A stretch of 64,000 nt of DNA, taken from positions 186,001-250,000 of the forward strand of contig NZ_JBDWXV010000010.1 in NCBI RefSeq assembly GCF_039982735.1, written 5' to 3'. Origin of the DNA: Saccharospirillum sp039982735. Lineage in GTDB: Bacteria; Pseudomonadota; Gammaproteobacteria; Pseudomonadales; Natronospirillaceae. Below the pieces are notes generated by a model that searched no databases, had not been told where the DNA came from, and saw nothing but the letters and a program-made list of their open reading frames with translations. Below are positions 1-9,156 of the stretch, in pieces (within the stretch, counting starts at the first letter, position 1; each line of letters starts with the position of its first letter). Made by a program: the position numbers and the translations under genes.

Positions 1-1661
1 GCGGGTTTGATGTCCGCTTTTTTGCTTAACTGGTCGTGAAAGAGCTGGTAGCCAGGGTCATTGGGTTTGGGCTGGAACAGGTCCTCAGGGTCCAGACCCT
101 GGGCCTGAAGCAGGGGCAGCTTGGTTGCAATTTCCGCCTCGGGTATGCCGCCCACCAGGTGGGCGTGTACGTCGTGGGGCTCCGGCGGCGGGGCGTTGTC
201 CGCGTAGCGGCGGATGTTCAGGTTGTAGCCGTTTTCGCGCAGGGTATCGGTGCTGATGATGCTGGCAAAGCCGGGGATGTTCCGCCCCTCGCCTGCGGCA
301 AAGGCCTCGTAGACGGCGGCGATTTTTTCGATGTGCTCGGGCATCAGGTAGTTTTGCGCCCGGCCTTCAAAGTATTCCCGGTCGGCGTTGATAAACAGGG
401 TTTTGCCCTGGTTGTTGGGGTGCTTGCTGCTCACTTGCTGGGCGCCCTCGCTAACGCGCTGGCGCAGCACCAGTATGCAGGCGGGAATGCCGGTGCCGTA
501 AAACAGGTTGGGCGGCAGGCCAATCACCGCCTCCAGCAGATCGTGCTCAACAATGCCGGCGCGGATGCGCTGTTCGTCGCCACCGCGAAACAGCACGCCG
601 TGGGGCAGTACCGTGGCCACCATGCCGCCGGGCGCGCACACGGCCAGCATATGCTGCAGGAACATCAGGTCCGCCTTTTTGCTGCCAAGGGGCACCTCGC
701 CGTACTGGAAGCGCTCGCGGTGCAGGGGCTGGAACACCAGCTGGCCGGTTTCGTCTTCGTCCTTGCTGCCGAAATTGATGCTAAATGGTGGGTTGGTAAG
801 GATGCGGTCAAAACGCTGCAGCTCGCCGCCCACAGTATGACGGGGCTTTTCCAGGGTGTCGTCGTTCTGCAAATTGGCTGTGGTAATGCCGTGCAGCAGC
901 ATGTTCATTTTGGCGATGGACCAAACGGTGCCGGCGTTTTCCTGACCGTAGCAGTCCAGCCGGTAGCCCTCGCCGCCATGCTCGTCGATCCATTCCTTGG
1001 CGGCAATCAGCATACCGCCCGAGCCGCAGCAGGGGTCGTAGACTTTGTGGTTCTGCTCAGGCTTTAACAGCCTCACCATCATGCGCACCACCGGGCGGGG
1101 CGTATAGAACTCGCCGCCCTTTTTACCGGCGGAGTCGGCAAAGTCGCCAATCAGGTATTCGTAGGCGGCGCCCAGCAGGTCCGGGAATTCAAAGTCCCGG
1201 TCGCGCAGGCGGTACTTGTTGAAGTGGTTGATCAGCCCACGCAGCTTGATATCCGGCAGCTTGCTCTGGCCCACCTTACGGTTGAAGTCGATATGCTCCA
1301 ACACATCCTGCAGACTGGTATTGCCCTGCTCCAGCCCGCCCAGGGCGATGTTGAGAGCATCGCCGACGTTTTTGTGCACCTCCTTGACCAGGTGGCTCCA
1401 GCGGGAGTTTTCGGGCACATAGAAGGAATTTTTGTACCAGAGCCGGTTTTCGGCGATTTCATTGGCTTCTTGCTCGGACTTGCCTTTGGCTATTTGGTCA
1501 GCAATCACCTGCTCGCGGCGCTCTTCGAACACATCTGAGCAGCGCTTGAGGAATAGCATACCGAAGATGTATTCCTTAAATTCCGAGGCGTCCATCTTGC
1601 CGCGAAGAATGTCTGCGGCGTTGAATAAGTGTCGTTCGAGTTGAGTAAGGGTTAGGGGCAT
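1..1661 (-). CDS. hsdM: Type I restriction-modification system methylase subunit HsdM (partial)
   Basis: N6-adenine DNA methyltransferase subunit of a type I restriction-modification complex; it modifies host recognition sites together with an HsdS specificity subunit. The reading frame opens with ATG at 1661 and stays open to the left edge, so the C-terminus is missing (about 553 residues visible). The N-terminal HsdM helical domain is followed by the SAM-binding motif DPCCGSGGML near residue 209 and the catalytic motif NPPF at residues 290-293, both of which I read directly on the minus strand. No hsdS or hsdR lies to the right, so they would have to be beyond the left edge. Family assignment is secure; whether the complete system is functional cannot be judged here. 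Confidence 0.93.
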   Translation of the reverse strand, partial: MPLTLTQLERHLFNAADILRGKMDASEFKEYIFGMLFLKRCSDVFEERREQVIADQIAKGKSEQEANEIAENRLWYKNSFYVPENSRWSHLVKEVHKNVGDALNIALGGLEQGNTSLQDVLEHIDFNRKVGQSKLPDIKLRGLINHFNKYRLRDRDFEFPDLLGAAYEYLIGDFADSAGKKGGEFYTPRPVVRMMVRLLKPEQNHKVYDPCCGSGGMLIAAKEWIDEHGGEGYRLDCYGQENAGTVWSIAKMNMLLHGITTANLQNDDTLEKPRHTVGGELQRFDRILTNPPFSINFGSKDEDETGQLVFQPLHRERFQYGEVPLGSKKADLMFLQHMLAVCAPGGMVATVLPHGVLFRGGDEQRIRAGIVEHDLLEAVIGLPPNLFYGTGIPACILVLRQRVSEGAQQVSSKHPNNQGKTLFINADREYFEGRAQNYLMPEHIEKIAAVYEAFAAGEGRNIPGFASIISTDTLRENGYNLNIRRYADNAPPPEPHDVHAHLVGGIPEAEIATKLPLLQAQGLDPEDLFQPKPNDPGYQLFHDQLSKKADIKP

Positions 1662-1954
1662 GTAACGTCCTGATAGATGCTCATTTTTTCCAATCGTAAC
1701 ACCTGGGTGCAAATGTGAGCGGATTTTATGAGAACTCTCGGAACAGATGGCGGCGCTTGCGTGGGCGGAGTCAACGAAGGTCCTTGAAACAATACGGTCC
1801 TAGTTAGCCACGGCTGGCTTCCATATTGACATTTTATGCCGCCCGCATAGCACTAAACCCCTTAAAAACCGCGTAGGCCATTCAGCCTAAACCCCAGCAT
1901 TCTACTCATCGGCTTCCACCCTGGCCACTGAACAACTGAGTCGGCCCAGGAGCC

Positions 1955-2758
1955 CTATATCGCCCGGCCAACCAGATCGGGCTGGCCATGCTGGGTGAAC
2001 TTCACCGTCCATTCCAGCCCGCCCATCAGCGCCGCACCGGAGAAATTGGCACTGCCCACATAGGCCGAGCCAAAACCGGTATCCCGTTCGAACAGCCAGG
2101 CTTTGGCGTGCAGCCGGGTGCGCCGACCATCCAGCGAGACCCGCACTTCGCAGTTCGGTAGCTCGGCCAACTGGTTCAGGGCTTTCTGGTCGGTCGCGCC
2201 GGTGTAGGTGGTGGTGAGCACGCGCACACTGGCCTGGCTGCGTCCCTGGCCATCGGTCGCGGTAATGGCCTTCAGGCGGTCGAGCAGCTTGCGCACACCG
2301 GATACGGTGATGAAACTCACCAGAATATCGACATGGTTGCAGCTGTTCAGCTCGGCCTGCAGTTCGTGCAGCAACGCCGGGGAATCCTTGCCGGCGGTGA
2401 ACAGCCAGGGCTGGGCCAGGCCGATGGTTGGGAGTTCGGGCTTGAGCCCCTTTGGGTGGAGCGAACGCAGAGCCTGGGGTTCGAATTGGATGATATTGCC
2501 GGGCATTGGGGGTTGCTGCAGGGAGGCCAGCAGTTGGTTGACCCAGGCCAGTTGCTCTTCGGCTTTCTTACTGGTTTTTGTGGCCTTGATGTCTTTTAAA
2601 CGCGCCAGTAAGTGCTCGGCTACCGCCGTGGCCAGACGCTCCGGCAGGTTCGCTTCGCTGATCTTCTCGAAGGTGGCTTCCAGCAGGGTGTCGTCCACTT
2701 GCTGGTGAAGGTCCTCGGTTGCCAGAAGGTCGTAGAGGCCCTGGTAGAGTTCATCCAT
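1955..2758 (-). pseudogene. Truncated phospholipase D-like (HKD) domain protein, likely remnant of a DUF3427-type helicase/nuclease
   Basis: The product carries a PLD-type nuclease half-site: HAKAWLFERD (H about residue 217, K two residues later, D about 226) followed by GSANFSG, the HxK(x)nD...N pattern of the PLD superfamily. The N-terminal LYQGLYDLLATEDL resembles the start of large PLD-helicase proteins with a DUF3427 C-terminus, which are usually around 1000 residues; this frame stops after about 267 residues shortly beyond the HKD motif. Translation past the TAG continues in frame with SWADS, resembling the tail of the PLD domain, so a nonsense mutation plus deletion of the helicase part is my inference. 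The frame could start further upstream at a GTG at 2833, but the ATG at 2758 fits the family better. A degenerate second copy of part of it lies at 7811-7897. Confidence 0.6.
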
Positions 2759-2926
2759 GTTGGGGTTCCCGGTTACAGCTTTGACCAGGTTCGCATGGTT
2801 TGGGTGGGGATGCCAGAGGGGCGCAAACGACACCGCTTATTTGCATGGTTATCACAAAAGGCGGAAACTGATCGGGTGTCAGCACTCTGTCATCTATGCT
2901 CTAGATTGGCTTCTTAAGGATAGCGA

Positions 2927-3886
2927 ATGAAAAACCTTATCAAATGGACTGCTCCATTTTTGCTTGTCGCTTGTGCGACCCAAACGCCTCAAATGGCGGA
3001 CAACGAGTCGTCCGTGTCTCCCGAACAACAACGGGCGGCTCAGGAAGCGCAGCAAGCCACTGTGCAGTTGGCGCTGAAACGCAAGATTGCTGTCGGTCGC
3101 CTCTCGAATGAAACGACGTATGGCAAAAGTCTGCTCAGCAGCACGTCGGACGACAGTGTCTCGCTGAAAGTGACGGATATGTTCGTGCAATCCCTCATCA
3201 ACAGTGGCAACTACTTGGTGTTTGAACGGCCCGATATTTCCTTGCTGCAAAACGAAGCGGAGCTGACGGGTACCGAAGTCAACATCATTGGGGTTGATAC
3301 CCTGGTGATCGGTTCGCTGACAGAATTCGGTCGCTCCACGACCGGGGAGTCGGGGTTTCTGTCCAACTCGAAAACTCAGGAAGCGACGGCAACCATCGAT
3401 CTTCGTCTGGTGGATACAGCTACCGGCCAAGTACTGGACTCGGTCAGCGGAACCGGGTCGTCGTCTATTGAAAGCTCCACCACCATGGGTTTTGGCTCGG
3501 TGGCGAGTTACGACGGCAGCTTGAATGACCAGGCCATTGGTGCTGCGGTAAATGCCGCTGTAGAAGAAATGACCCAGCTGATGCTGACCAAAGTGTGGAC
3601 GGCCGATGTACTGACGGTCGAAGATGGCCTGGTCTATTTCAGTGGCGGTGAGAGCCAGGGCATTCAGCCAGGCATGCAGTTTGCGGTCTTCAAGAAAGGC
3701 CGGCAGGTAAAGTCGTCGACCACCGGGTCAACCATTACCTTACCTGGCCAAAAAGTGGCTGACCTTAGGGTTTTAGGTACCTTTGGTGACACCGAACTTG
3801 AGGAAGGGTCTTTCGGTGAAATTACCGGCGGCTCCATCGACGGCTTAGACATCGACACACTGGAAGTTCGGGAGGTGCAATCATGA
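2927..3886 (+). CDS. CsgG/HfaB-family outer membrane lipoprotein
   Basis: Lipoprotein of 319 residues. The signal peptide ends in the lipobox LLVAC (Cys about 16). The CsgG-like fold follows: KIAVGRLSNET opens the first strand, and LVIGSLTEFGRST and RLVDTATGQVLDSVSG are typical CsgG/HfaB segments, followed by a C-terminal domain (about 220-319). CsgG proteins form or associate with outer membrane secretion channels, but in this operon type (CsgG-DUF4810-DUF799) the role is not established. The start has a good ribosome site, AAGGA six bases before ATG. It overlaps the next gene by four bases (ATGA), and four consecutive genes here encode predicted lipoproteins, so the products probably form one envelope complex. 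Confidence 0.85.
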   Translation: MKNLIKWTAPFLLVACATQTPQMADNESSVSPEQQRAAQEAQQATVQLALKRKIAVGRLSNETTYGKSLLSSTSDDSVSLKVTDMFVQSLINSGNYLVFERPDISLLQNEAELTGTEVNIIGVDTLVIGSLTEFGRSTTGESGFLSNSKTQEATATIDLRLVDTATGQVLDSVSGTGSSSIESSTTMGFGSVASYDGSLNDQAIGAAVNAAVEEMTQLMLTKVWTADVLTVEDGLVYFSGGESQGIQPGMQFAVFKKGRQVKSSTTGSTITLPGQKVADLRVLGTFGDTELEEGSFGEITGGSIDGLDIDTLEVREVQS

Positions 3887-4206
3887 AGTGGATACTGCTG
3901 CTTACCATCACCATCGGGCTGACGGCGTGCGTTCAAAGCCCCACACAAACCACCACAACGGTTGACAACCGCCCGCGCGTTGCGTTCGATGAGAAGCTGC
4001 CGGGCGAACCCACTGACTACACCGTCTTCGTCGATGGCATTTCCTATGGCTTAATGAGCCAATATCTGGTCGACGAAGCCACGTTACGCCTGGTGGAAGG
4101 CACACACCTTATCGAGGTAGAGGGAGCCTCTGGTGTTATCTTTTCCACAACCGTGTTTCTGGGTGCCTCGTCAACACGCGTTATAAAAGTGGTTTCCTAT
4201 GAATAA
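3883..4206 (+). CDS. Small lipoprotein of unknown function in CsgG operon
   Basis: Predicted lipoprotein of 107 residues with signal peptide and lipobox GLTAC (Cys about 16). The mature part is a short beta-rich domain; the stretch DYTVFVDGISYGLMSQYL followed by LVEGTHLIEVEG recalls PEGA-type surface repeats, but that resemblance is weak and I do not assign a family. Its start overlaps the CsgG stop (ATGA) and its end overlaps the next gene by eight bases, so it is translationally coupled within the four-gene lipoprotein operon. The role is likely as an accessory subunit of the CsgG-DUF4810-DUF799 envelope complex, inferred only from position. Confidence 0.75.
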   Translation: MKWILLLTITIGLTACVQSPTQTTTTVDNRPRVAFDEKLPGEPTDYTVFVDGISYGLMSQYLVDEATLRLVEGTHLIEVEGASGVIFSTTVFLGASSTRVIKVVSYE

Positions 4207-4543
4207 GGCACTGCTGGTGTCAGCAACTCTCATACTGAGCCTTACCGGTTGTGCCACGCAATCTGGTTTGTATAACTGGGGCAACTACGAGCAGGACTTG
4301 TTCAACTACTACCATGAGGCCGATGCTCAGGAAGAAGCGGCCACCAACCACATCGAGTTTGTGTCTGAAATTGACCAACGTGGTGAAACACCGGCCCCCG
4401 GCTTGCTCGCCGAGGCCGGAACCTTTTATTTACTGGCAGGTGACGAAGAGTCTGCGATTAAGTTCTATCAAATGGAATTCGACACCTGGCCGGAAAGCCG
4501 GCCAATGATGGGCATTCTGATCCAAAACCTGGAGAACAACTGA
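4199..4543 (+). CDS. DUF4810 domain lipoprotein
   Basis: Lipoprotein of 114 residues. The signal peptide ends in the lipobox SLTGC. The mature region begins LYNWGNYEQDLFNYY, the characteristic opening of DUF4810, and ends in a helical TPR-like half (LLAEAGTFYLLAGDEESAI). DUF4810 proteins are known as partners of CsgG/HfaB and DUF799 lipoproteins in Gram-negative bacteria, and that is exactly the order found here. The gene overlaps the upstream small lipoprotein gene by eight bases and ends one base before the DUF799 gene. Biochemical function is unknown; an envelope complex is the most reasonable inference. Confidence 0.85.
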   Translation: MNKALLVSATLILSLTGCATQSGLYNWGNYEQDLFNYYHEADAQEEAATNHIEFVSEIDQRGETPAPGLLAEAGTFYLLAGDEESAIKFYQMEFDTWPESRPMMGILIQNLENN

Positions 4544-4544
4544 C

Positions 4545-5243
4545 ATGCGGCCGTTGAACTTACTGGTCTTATCAGCCGTTGCAGTTTTTTTGTTAGCCGG
4601 TTGTGTCACGCCAAGTGCTTATGATTTCTCCCGGTACCATGAGGAAAAACCACGTTCCATTCTCGTGGTGCCTGTCGTCAACCATTCCGTCGATGTGCTG
4701 GCACCGACTTCTGTGCTGACTACCTTGCCCAGAGTGCTCGCTGAAAAAGGGTATTATGTTTTTCCGGTTAATACCGTGAAGACATTGTTGGAATATGAAG
4801 GGCTGTATGAGCCTTCTGAAATTCACCAACTGCCCACGGCTGAGTTGTCGTCACTGTTCGGTGCTGATGCCGTGCTCTACCTGACCATACACCAGTGGAC
4901 ATCCCAGTACGCGGTGATCGCCACGACGACCGTGGTCGATTTTGAATATCGCATTGCCGACGCACAAGGAAACGCACTGTGGAATGCCAGAAAAAAACTG
5001 ACCTACACCCCCGATAATGGCAACAACTCGGGCAGCGCTATGGCCATGTTACTGTCCGCGGCGATTACTGCAGCCGTTGAACGAGCGGCACCCAATTACT
5101 TGCCACTGACTCGCCAGGCAAACTACGAAGTGTTCTACACCGATTATACGAGGATTCCGCCAGGCCCGTATCTTCCTGGGTATGATGAGTACTACACGGC
5201 TCTTGAAGAGAATGGCGCTGAGACAACTCAACCAGAACAGTGA
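4545..5243 (+). CDS. DUF799 (GNA1162-family) lipoprotein
   Basis: Lipoprotein of 232 residues with lipobox LLAGC (Cys about 20). The mature domain begins with YDFSRYHEEKPRSILVVPVV and contains LFGADAVLYLTIHQW, both characteristic of the DUF799/GNA1162 family (the family of a Neisseria surface lipoprotein). The structure family has a fold related to nucleotide/ligand-binding and TolB-like N-terminal domains. It closes the operon of CsgG-like, small lipoprotein, DUF4810 and DUF799 genes. The ribosome site GGAG lies inside the end of the preceding gene. No transmembrane segment is seen beyond the signal peptide. Confidence 0.85.
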   Translation: MRPLNLLVLSAVAVFLLAGCVTPSAYDFSRYHEEKPRSILVVPVVNHSVDVLAPTSVLTTLPRVLAEKGYYVFPVNTVKTLLEYEGLYEPSEIHQLPTAELSSLFGADAVLYLTIHQWTSQYAVIATTTVVDFEYRIADAQGNALWNARKKLTYTPDNGNNSGSAMAMLLSAAITAAVERAAPNYLPLTRQANYEVFYTDYTRIPPGPYLPGYDEYYTALEENGAETTQPEQ

Positions 5244-5357
5244 CGTCGAGGTAAACAACGCTCCGGCAGTACTCAGAATTAGCCTTAGGAAGTGGTGACA
5301 CTGAGCACAGACAGGCCTACCCTCTGTATCTTTAATCACTTCAAAGGATAGGGACTG

Positions 5358-7730
5358 ATGAGCCATGGCTCGCTCCGCCCGTTCGGCGGCTATTTACGAA
5401 CACACTGGGTATCCCCGCGACGGATTCGGTTCTGGCTGCTGGCACTGGTCATTCTGTACTCCTTCCTGGGTTTTTTTGGCCTACCCTGGCTCGTCCAGTA
5501 CCACGCCGTGAACATTGCCCGGGAAGACTTTGGGCGAGCGCTTCGCATAGAGGCGGTACACGCCAACCCCTACACGTTAACGCTCCGCGTCGATGGGCTC
5601 ACGCTGGACGACACAGACAACCGACAATTGATCGAGTGGAACCGGCTGCTTCTTGATCTCACCTGGGCGAGCATCGTCAACAGAGCCTGGACCTTTCAGA
5701 CCGTCCACCTCGACCAACCGGTTATTCACGAAGAGCGCTTAAACTCGGGCGAAACCCGCCTCTCCCGCCTGAACGCAGCACGCTCTGACCAGCGCTCCGT
5801 TGACGACGAGCCCGCGCAACTACCCGCGTTGCGAATCGCCGAACTGCGTGTAGCGGGCGGTATTTTGCGCTTCGCAGACAACCTACCGGATGCGACCACT
5901 GACGAACCAAACCCGGTATCACTTGCCTTGCAGGATATCGAGCTCTCCGTCGAAGAGCTCGCACTTCAGGACGGCACCCGATTCCCAGCACGTATGAACG
6001 GAACGTTTACCCAAGGCGGCAAGCTCGCCTTCGACGGCACACTTCAGCTTCTGCCAAGCGTCGCATTGGATGGCAAAGCCAGCATTGATGAACTGGCTCT
6101 GATACAGGCCGAACCCTACCTGCGCCAGCTCATAAACGTGCGAATCGATACCGGGAGGCTTAACGTGAGCGGGCAAATGAACACCGATGCACAGCAACCC
6201 TTTGCTTTTCAGGGCTCCGCCGGCATTGCTTCATTGCACATCAAAGATGGCTCCAATGACGAACCGCTCATCGGGTGGCAAAGCCTTCGTGCTGACCAGC
6301 TCGACCTGAGCTTCGCAGATAGGCAGCTTGAGACTGGCCCCCTTGCCCTCGACGGTTTGTCCGGACTGGTCGTCATCCACGAAGACCGGTCCACCAACTT
6401 CGCGCGGCTCATGGCATCCCCTCCGGTCGACGATGGGGAAGATGGCGACAGCGCGAGTAAAGACGAAAACACGGGTAAAGAACCAGCCTCGTTTAACACG
6501 ACCATTGAAGGCATTGAGCTCAGCGACGGGGCTTTTCAATTTACCGACAATTCCCTGGCGCTGCCGTTCTCGACGAGCATTCACACCTTGAGTGGCGACG
6601 TATCGACCCTGAGTTCTACCTCAACCGTGCCGGCGGATGTGGCGCTGGAAGGCCAGATCGCAGAGTATGGGCTGGTGCGAGTTGAAGGCAGTGTTCACGC
6701 CTGGCAACCTACGCGAGAAACCAACATACAACTGACCTTTCGCAACCTTCAGATCCCCGAATACTCCCCCTACACCGTGCGCTTCGCCGGCCGTAAGATC
6801 GCGGACGGCACCATGGACCTGGATCTAGGCTATACGATCCGAGACAAGCAACTCGACGGAAGCAACAACCTGGTGCTCCACAACCTGAGGCTCGGCGAAA
6901 AGAAGGACACCGGCAATGCCATGGACCTACCGTTAGACCTCGCCATTGCCCTGCTTGAGGACAACGAAGGCGTCATTGACCTGGCATTCTCCATAACCGG
7001 GGATGTTGGCGACCCTGAATTCGACTTCGCCGATATTTTCCGACAGGCACTGGGAGAGGCTGTTATGTCTGTCGTCCAATCGCCAGCCATTTTTCTGGCA
7101 AACCTCATCGGCTCTGATTCGGAAGATCTTGGCAACATAGAATACTCGCAAGCCCGCGCCGAACTCCTTCCTCCCCAGCGCGCGCGCATCGACACACTCC
7201 GCGAGGCTCTCAACCAGCGCCCGGCACTGATTCTCGAACTTGCAGGCCCCTTCAGCCGACGTTTCGATGGCCCGGCACTGCAACGGGAGAAAGCCATTGC
7301 GACTTTGCGGCAACATCTGAATGAAGCGAACCGGGATGCTGCCGACCCAAGCCTGACGGCCGAGTCAAACCAGGACATTGTGGAAACAATGTTCAGCAAC
7401 CGTTACCCGGAGATAGGCCTGGAGGCCGTGCAAGAACGCTTCGTTATATCTCAGAATGATTCCACTAATGAAGAGGCTACCTTTGACGGCCTGGCTTATC
7501 GCAACCACCTGGGCGAACGGATCATCGCCGCACAATCTGTCACAGACACTGACTTAATAGGTCTCGCCAACGCCCGCGCAATCGCTGTGCGAGATGCCCT
7601 GGCCGACTCAAACCCGGATACCCGAATAACAAGAGATCGAGTGCGTATTCTGGACCCGGAAGAGATCGAATCCGTAGAGGGTGAACACATTGTTATGGAG
7701 GTCGGTATCACTACGGATGGGAGCGAATGA
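5358..7730 (+). CDS. DUF748 (AsmA-like) envelope protein
   Basis: Protein of 790 residues with one N-terminal membrane segment (about 24-45) followed by a large periplasmic region. The opening HAVNIAREDFGRALRIEAVH and repeated beta segments match DUF748, now regarded as part of the AsmA-like/bridge-type family implicated in lipid or envelope maintenance. The long middle repeats (for example LQIPEYSPYTVRFAGRKIADG) correspond to the AsmA C-terminal-like half, and the final 150 residues contain an OmpA-like-looking helical segment with many ALADSNPDTRIT-type residues. A 114-base gap separates it from the lipoprotein operon; it may be transcribed separately. Function in this organism is inferred from family only. 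Confidence 0.8.
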   Translation: MSHGSLRPFGGYLRTHWVSPRRIRFWLLALVILYSFLGFFGLPWLVQYHAVNIAREDFGRALRIEAVHANPYTLTLRVDGLTLDDTDNRQLIEWNRLLLDLTWASIVNRAWTFQTVHLDQPVIHEERLNSGETRLSRLNAARSDQRSVDDEPAQLPALRIAELRVAGGILRFADNLPDATTDEPNPVSLALQDIELSVEELALQDGTRFPARMNGTFTQGGKLAFDGTLQLLPSVALDGKASIDELALIQAEPYLRQLINVRIDTGRLNVSGQMNTDAQQPFAFQGSAGIASLHIKDGSNDEPLIGWQSLRADQLDLSFADRQLETGPLALDGLSGLVVIHEDRSTNFARLMASPPVDDGEDGDSASKDENTGKEPASFNTTIEGIELSDGAFQFTDNSLALPFSTSIHTLSGDVSTLSSTSTVPADVALEGQIAEYGLVRVEGSVHAWQPTRETNIQLTFRNLQIPEYSPYTVRFAGRKIADGTMDLDLGYTIRDKQLDGSNNLVLHNLRLGEKKDTGNAMDLPLDLAIALLEDNEGVIDLAFSITGDVGDPEFDFADIFRQALGEAVMSVVQSPAIFLANLIGSDSEDLGNIEYSQARAELLPPQRARIDTLREALNQRPALILELAGPFSRRFDGPALQREKAIATLRQHLNEANRDAADPSLTAESNQDIVETMFSNRYPEIGLEAVQERFVISQNDSTNEEATFDGLAYRNHLGERIIAAQSVTDTDLIGLANARAIAVRDALADSNPDTRITRDRVRILDPEEIESVEGEHIVMEVGITTDGSE

Positions 7731-7810
7731 GTATGGGGTCAGCCATCACAGGGCAAGTTGAATGAAGGGCGGTTTTGACGTGTCCATTGCACGTTAGCGC
7801 TTAAGATCAA

Positions 7811-7897
7811 GCGCCAGTGTAGGTGCTGGTGAGAACGCGAACACTGGCCTAGCCTGGCTTCGGCCCTGGCCATCGGCTGCGGGGCGGTCGAGCAGTT
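7811..7897 (-). pseudogene. Degenerate fragment of the PLD-like gene (second copy)
   Basis: This intergenic stretch aligns base by base with 2196-2291 inside the PLD-like pseudogene, in the same orientation. Shared blocks include GTGTAGGTG, ACACTGGCCT, CCCTGGCCATCGG and GGCGGTCGAGCAG, interrupted by a four-base insertion, a deletion of about 13 bases and scattered substitutions. No open frame remains. It corresponds to the segment just before the HKD motif. It is either the last trace of a paralogous gene or a duplicated piece of the one at 1955-2758. Confidence 0.75.
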
Positions 7898-7959
7898 TCA
7901 CGCCGTTTGGAGGGAGTTGGCAATCTCGTTGCGCTATACCTCCTTTATTAGACATCCTT

Positions 7960-9018
7960 CTAAGTGGTCACCGTACCACCAACCTTATCAATTATTGGCA
8001 CAGGCCATGAAACGTAGGGGATGTTCCGAAAGACCTTGTTTTCGACTCCGAGCTTCTGGGCTTTCTCAGTCGCGACATATGCCTCTCCTTCTTTTATCAC
8101 CAGACCAAAGCTCTCTGCTTTGGTTAGGAACTCAAGAGTGCTTAGCTTTAATCGCCTTGCCGCCTTGGATGAAGATAAATGCTCTTTTACCTCGGCTTCA
8201 TTCTTCTTGGGTTTTTCAGTGATACCTTTTTCTTGAGACACTGTGTTTTTCGAGGATAGTGGTTCTCTATTTGGCCTTTTCAGCCCATACCTGGACCAAA
8301 CATCCATCTTCAAAGGTTTGTGCAACTCGGCGAGCTTTTTTCCCGTGTCCAGCACTTGTTGCGACGTTAATCCATTACCGCTGATCAAGCGGCCCATAGC
8401 TTTCACCAGAATACCCATTTCATTCAGGCTGACGGATTTATTCTCCTCTTTCTTAAACACTTCCTCTAGCCTGTCTGGTCGGCAAACTCTGTCGAAATTG
8501 GCATCATTCGGTTTTATCAACCTAGCCTTATAGTCGACCAATACATAATGGCTAAAAGACAGAGCATCATAGCCGAGTGTTTTCAGTGCTTGCTTTAGGG
8601 TGACTTCATGCCGTTGAGATTGCAGTATGGGTGAGGGGATCTCGATGTATTGTTTGCCATAGCCATCCCATCGCCAAAAAACACCCGCGTCATCTATCTT
8701 CATCCCAGTCGAAAATGATTTGGTCTCGTATAACCTAACGAAACCAAAACGGTTTAAAAACAGGTGATCAATCTGGGCAACATCCCCATCGGATTCCAGG
8801 CGAAGGTCATGCAGCAAGATGTTGTATTTGGCTTCCAGAAATAACTTGTCGAGCATGTATGCTGCGTTCTTCTCTGCAGAGTGCCCTGCCTTCAATTTAA
8901 GAATATCGCCTTTGACCTGATTGGCGATACGTTTGTCTCTTTTGCTTGCATGCGCGTGAATTTCTTCCAACTCAGCAAGTCTTTGGTCAATCGGGTCCGT
9001 CTGTTTTGCCGCTTTCAT
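7960..9018 (-). CDS. NERD (nuclease-related) domain protein
   Basis: Protein of 352 residues. After a helical N-terminus, residues about 45-160 carry the nuclease-related domain: GHSAEKNAAYMLD, then GDVAQIDHLFLNRFGFV and YETKSFS. The acidic and lysine residues of QIDH...ETK correspond to the restriction-endonuclease-like catalytic core of NERD proteins. The C-terminal half is charged and helical, with a short region (about 290-345) that looks like a DNA-binding or winged-helix segment but which I cannot name. It lies between a PLD-gene fragment and a NYN-domain gene. NERD proteins are predicted to act on nucleic acids, but a defence role here is inferred from context only. Confidence 0.8.
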   Translation of the reverse strand: MKAAKQTDPIDQRLAELEEIHAHASKRDKRIANQVKGDILKLKAGHSAEKNAAYMLDKLFLEAKYNILLHDLRLESDGDVAQIDHLFLNRFGFVRLYETKSFSTGMKIDDAGVFWRWDGYGKQYIEIPSPILQSQRHEVTLKQALKTLGYDALSFSHYVLVDYKARLIKPNDANFDRVCRPDRLEEVFKKEENKSVSLNEMGILVKAMGRLISGNGLTSQQVLDTGKKLAELHKPLKMDVWSRYGLKRPNREPLSSKNTVSQEKGITEKPKKNEAEVKEHLSSSKAARRLKLSTLEFLTKAESFGLVIKEGEAYVATEKAQKLGVENKVFRNIPYVSWPVPIIDKVGGTVTT

Positions 9019-9156
9019 GCTTGCTTATACCCAAATGCGTGGAGTAATAGGACAGATTAGCAACTTTGCATAACAACTAGAACAATAAAAGTCTTGAAAC
9101 TCGATGCCAGTAATGACTATTCGAAAATACCCTTCAGATAGGCATCAAAGATGACT

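Noticed and set aside
36..1067. Long plus-strand open frame opposite HsdM
   Set aside because: Its translation is low-complexity and unlike any family, while the minus strand encodes an intact HsdM with NPPF and SAM motifs.
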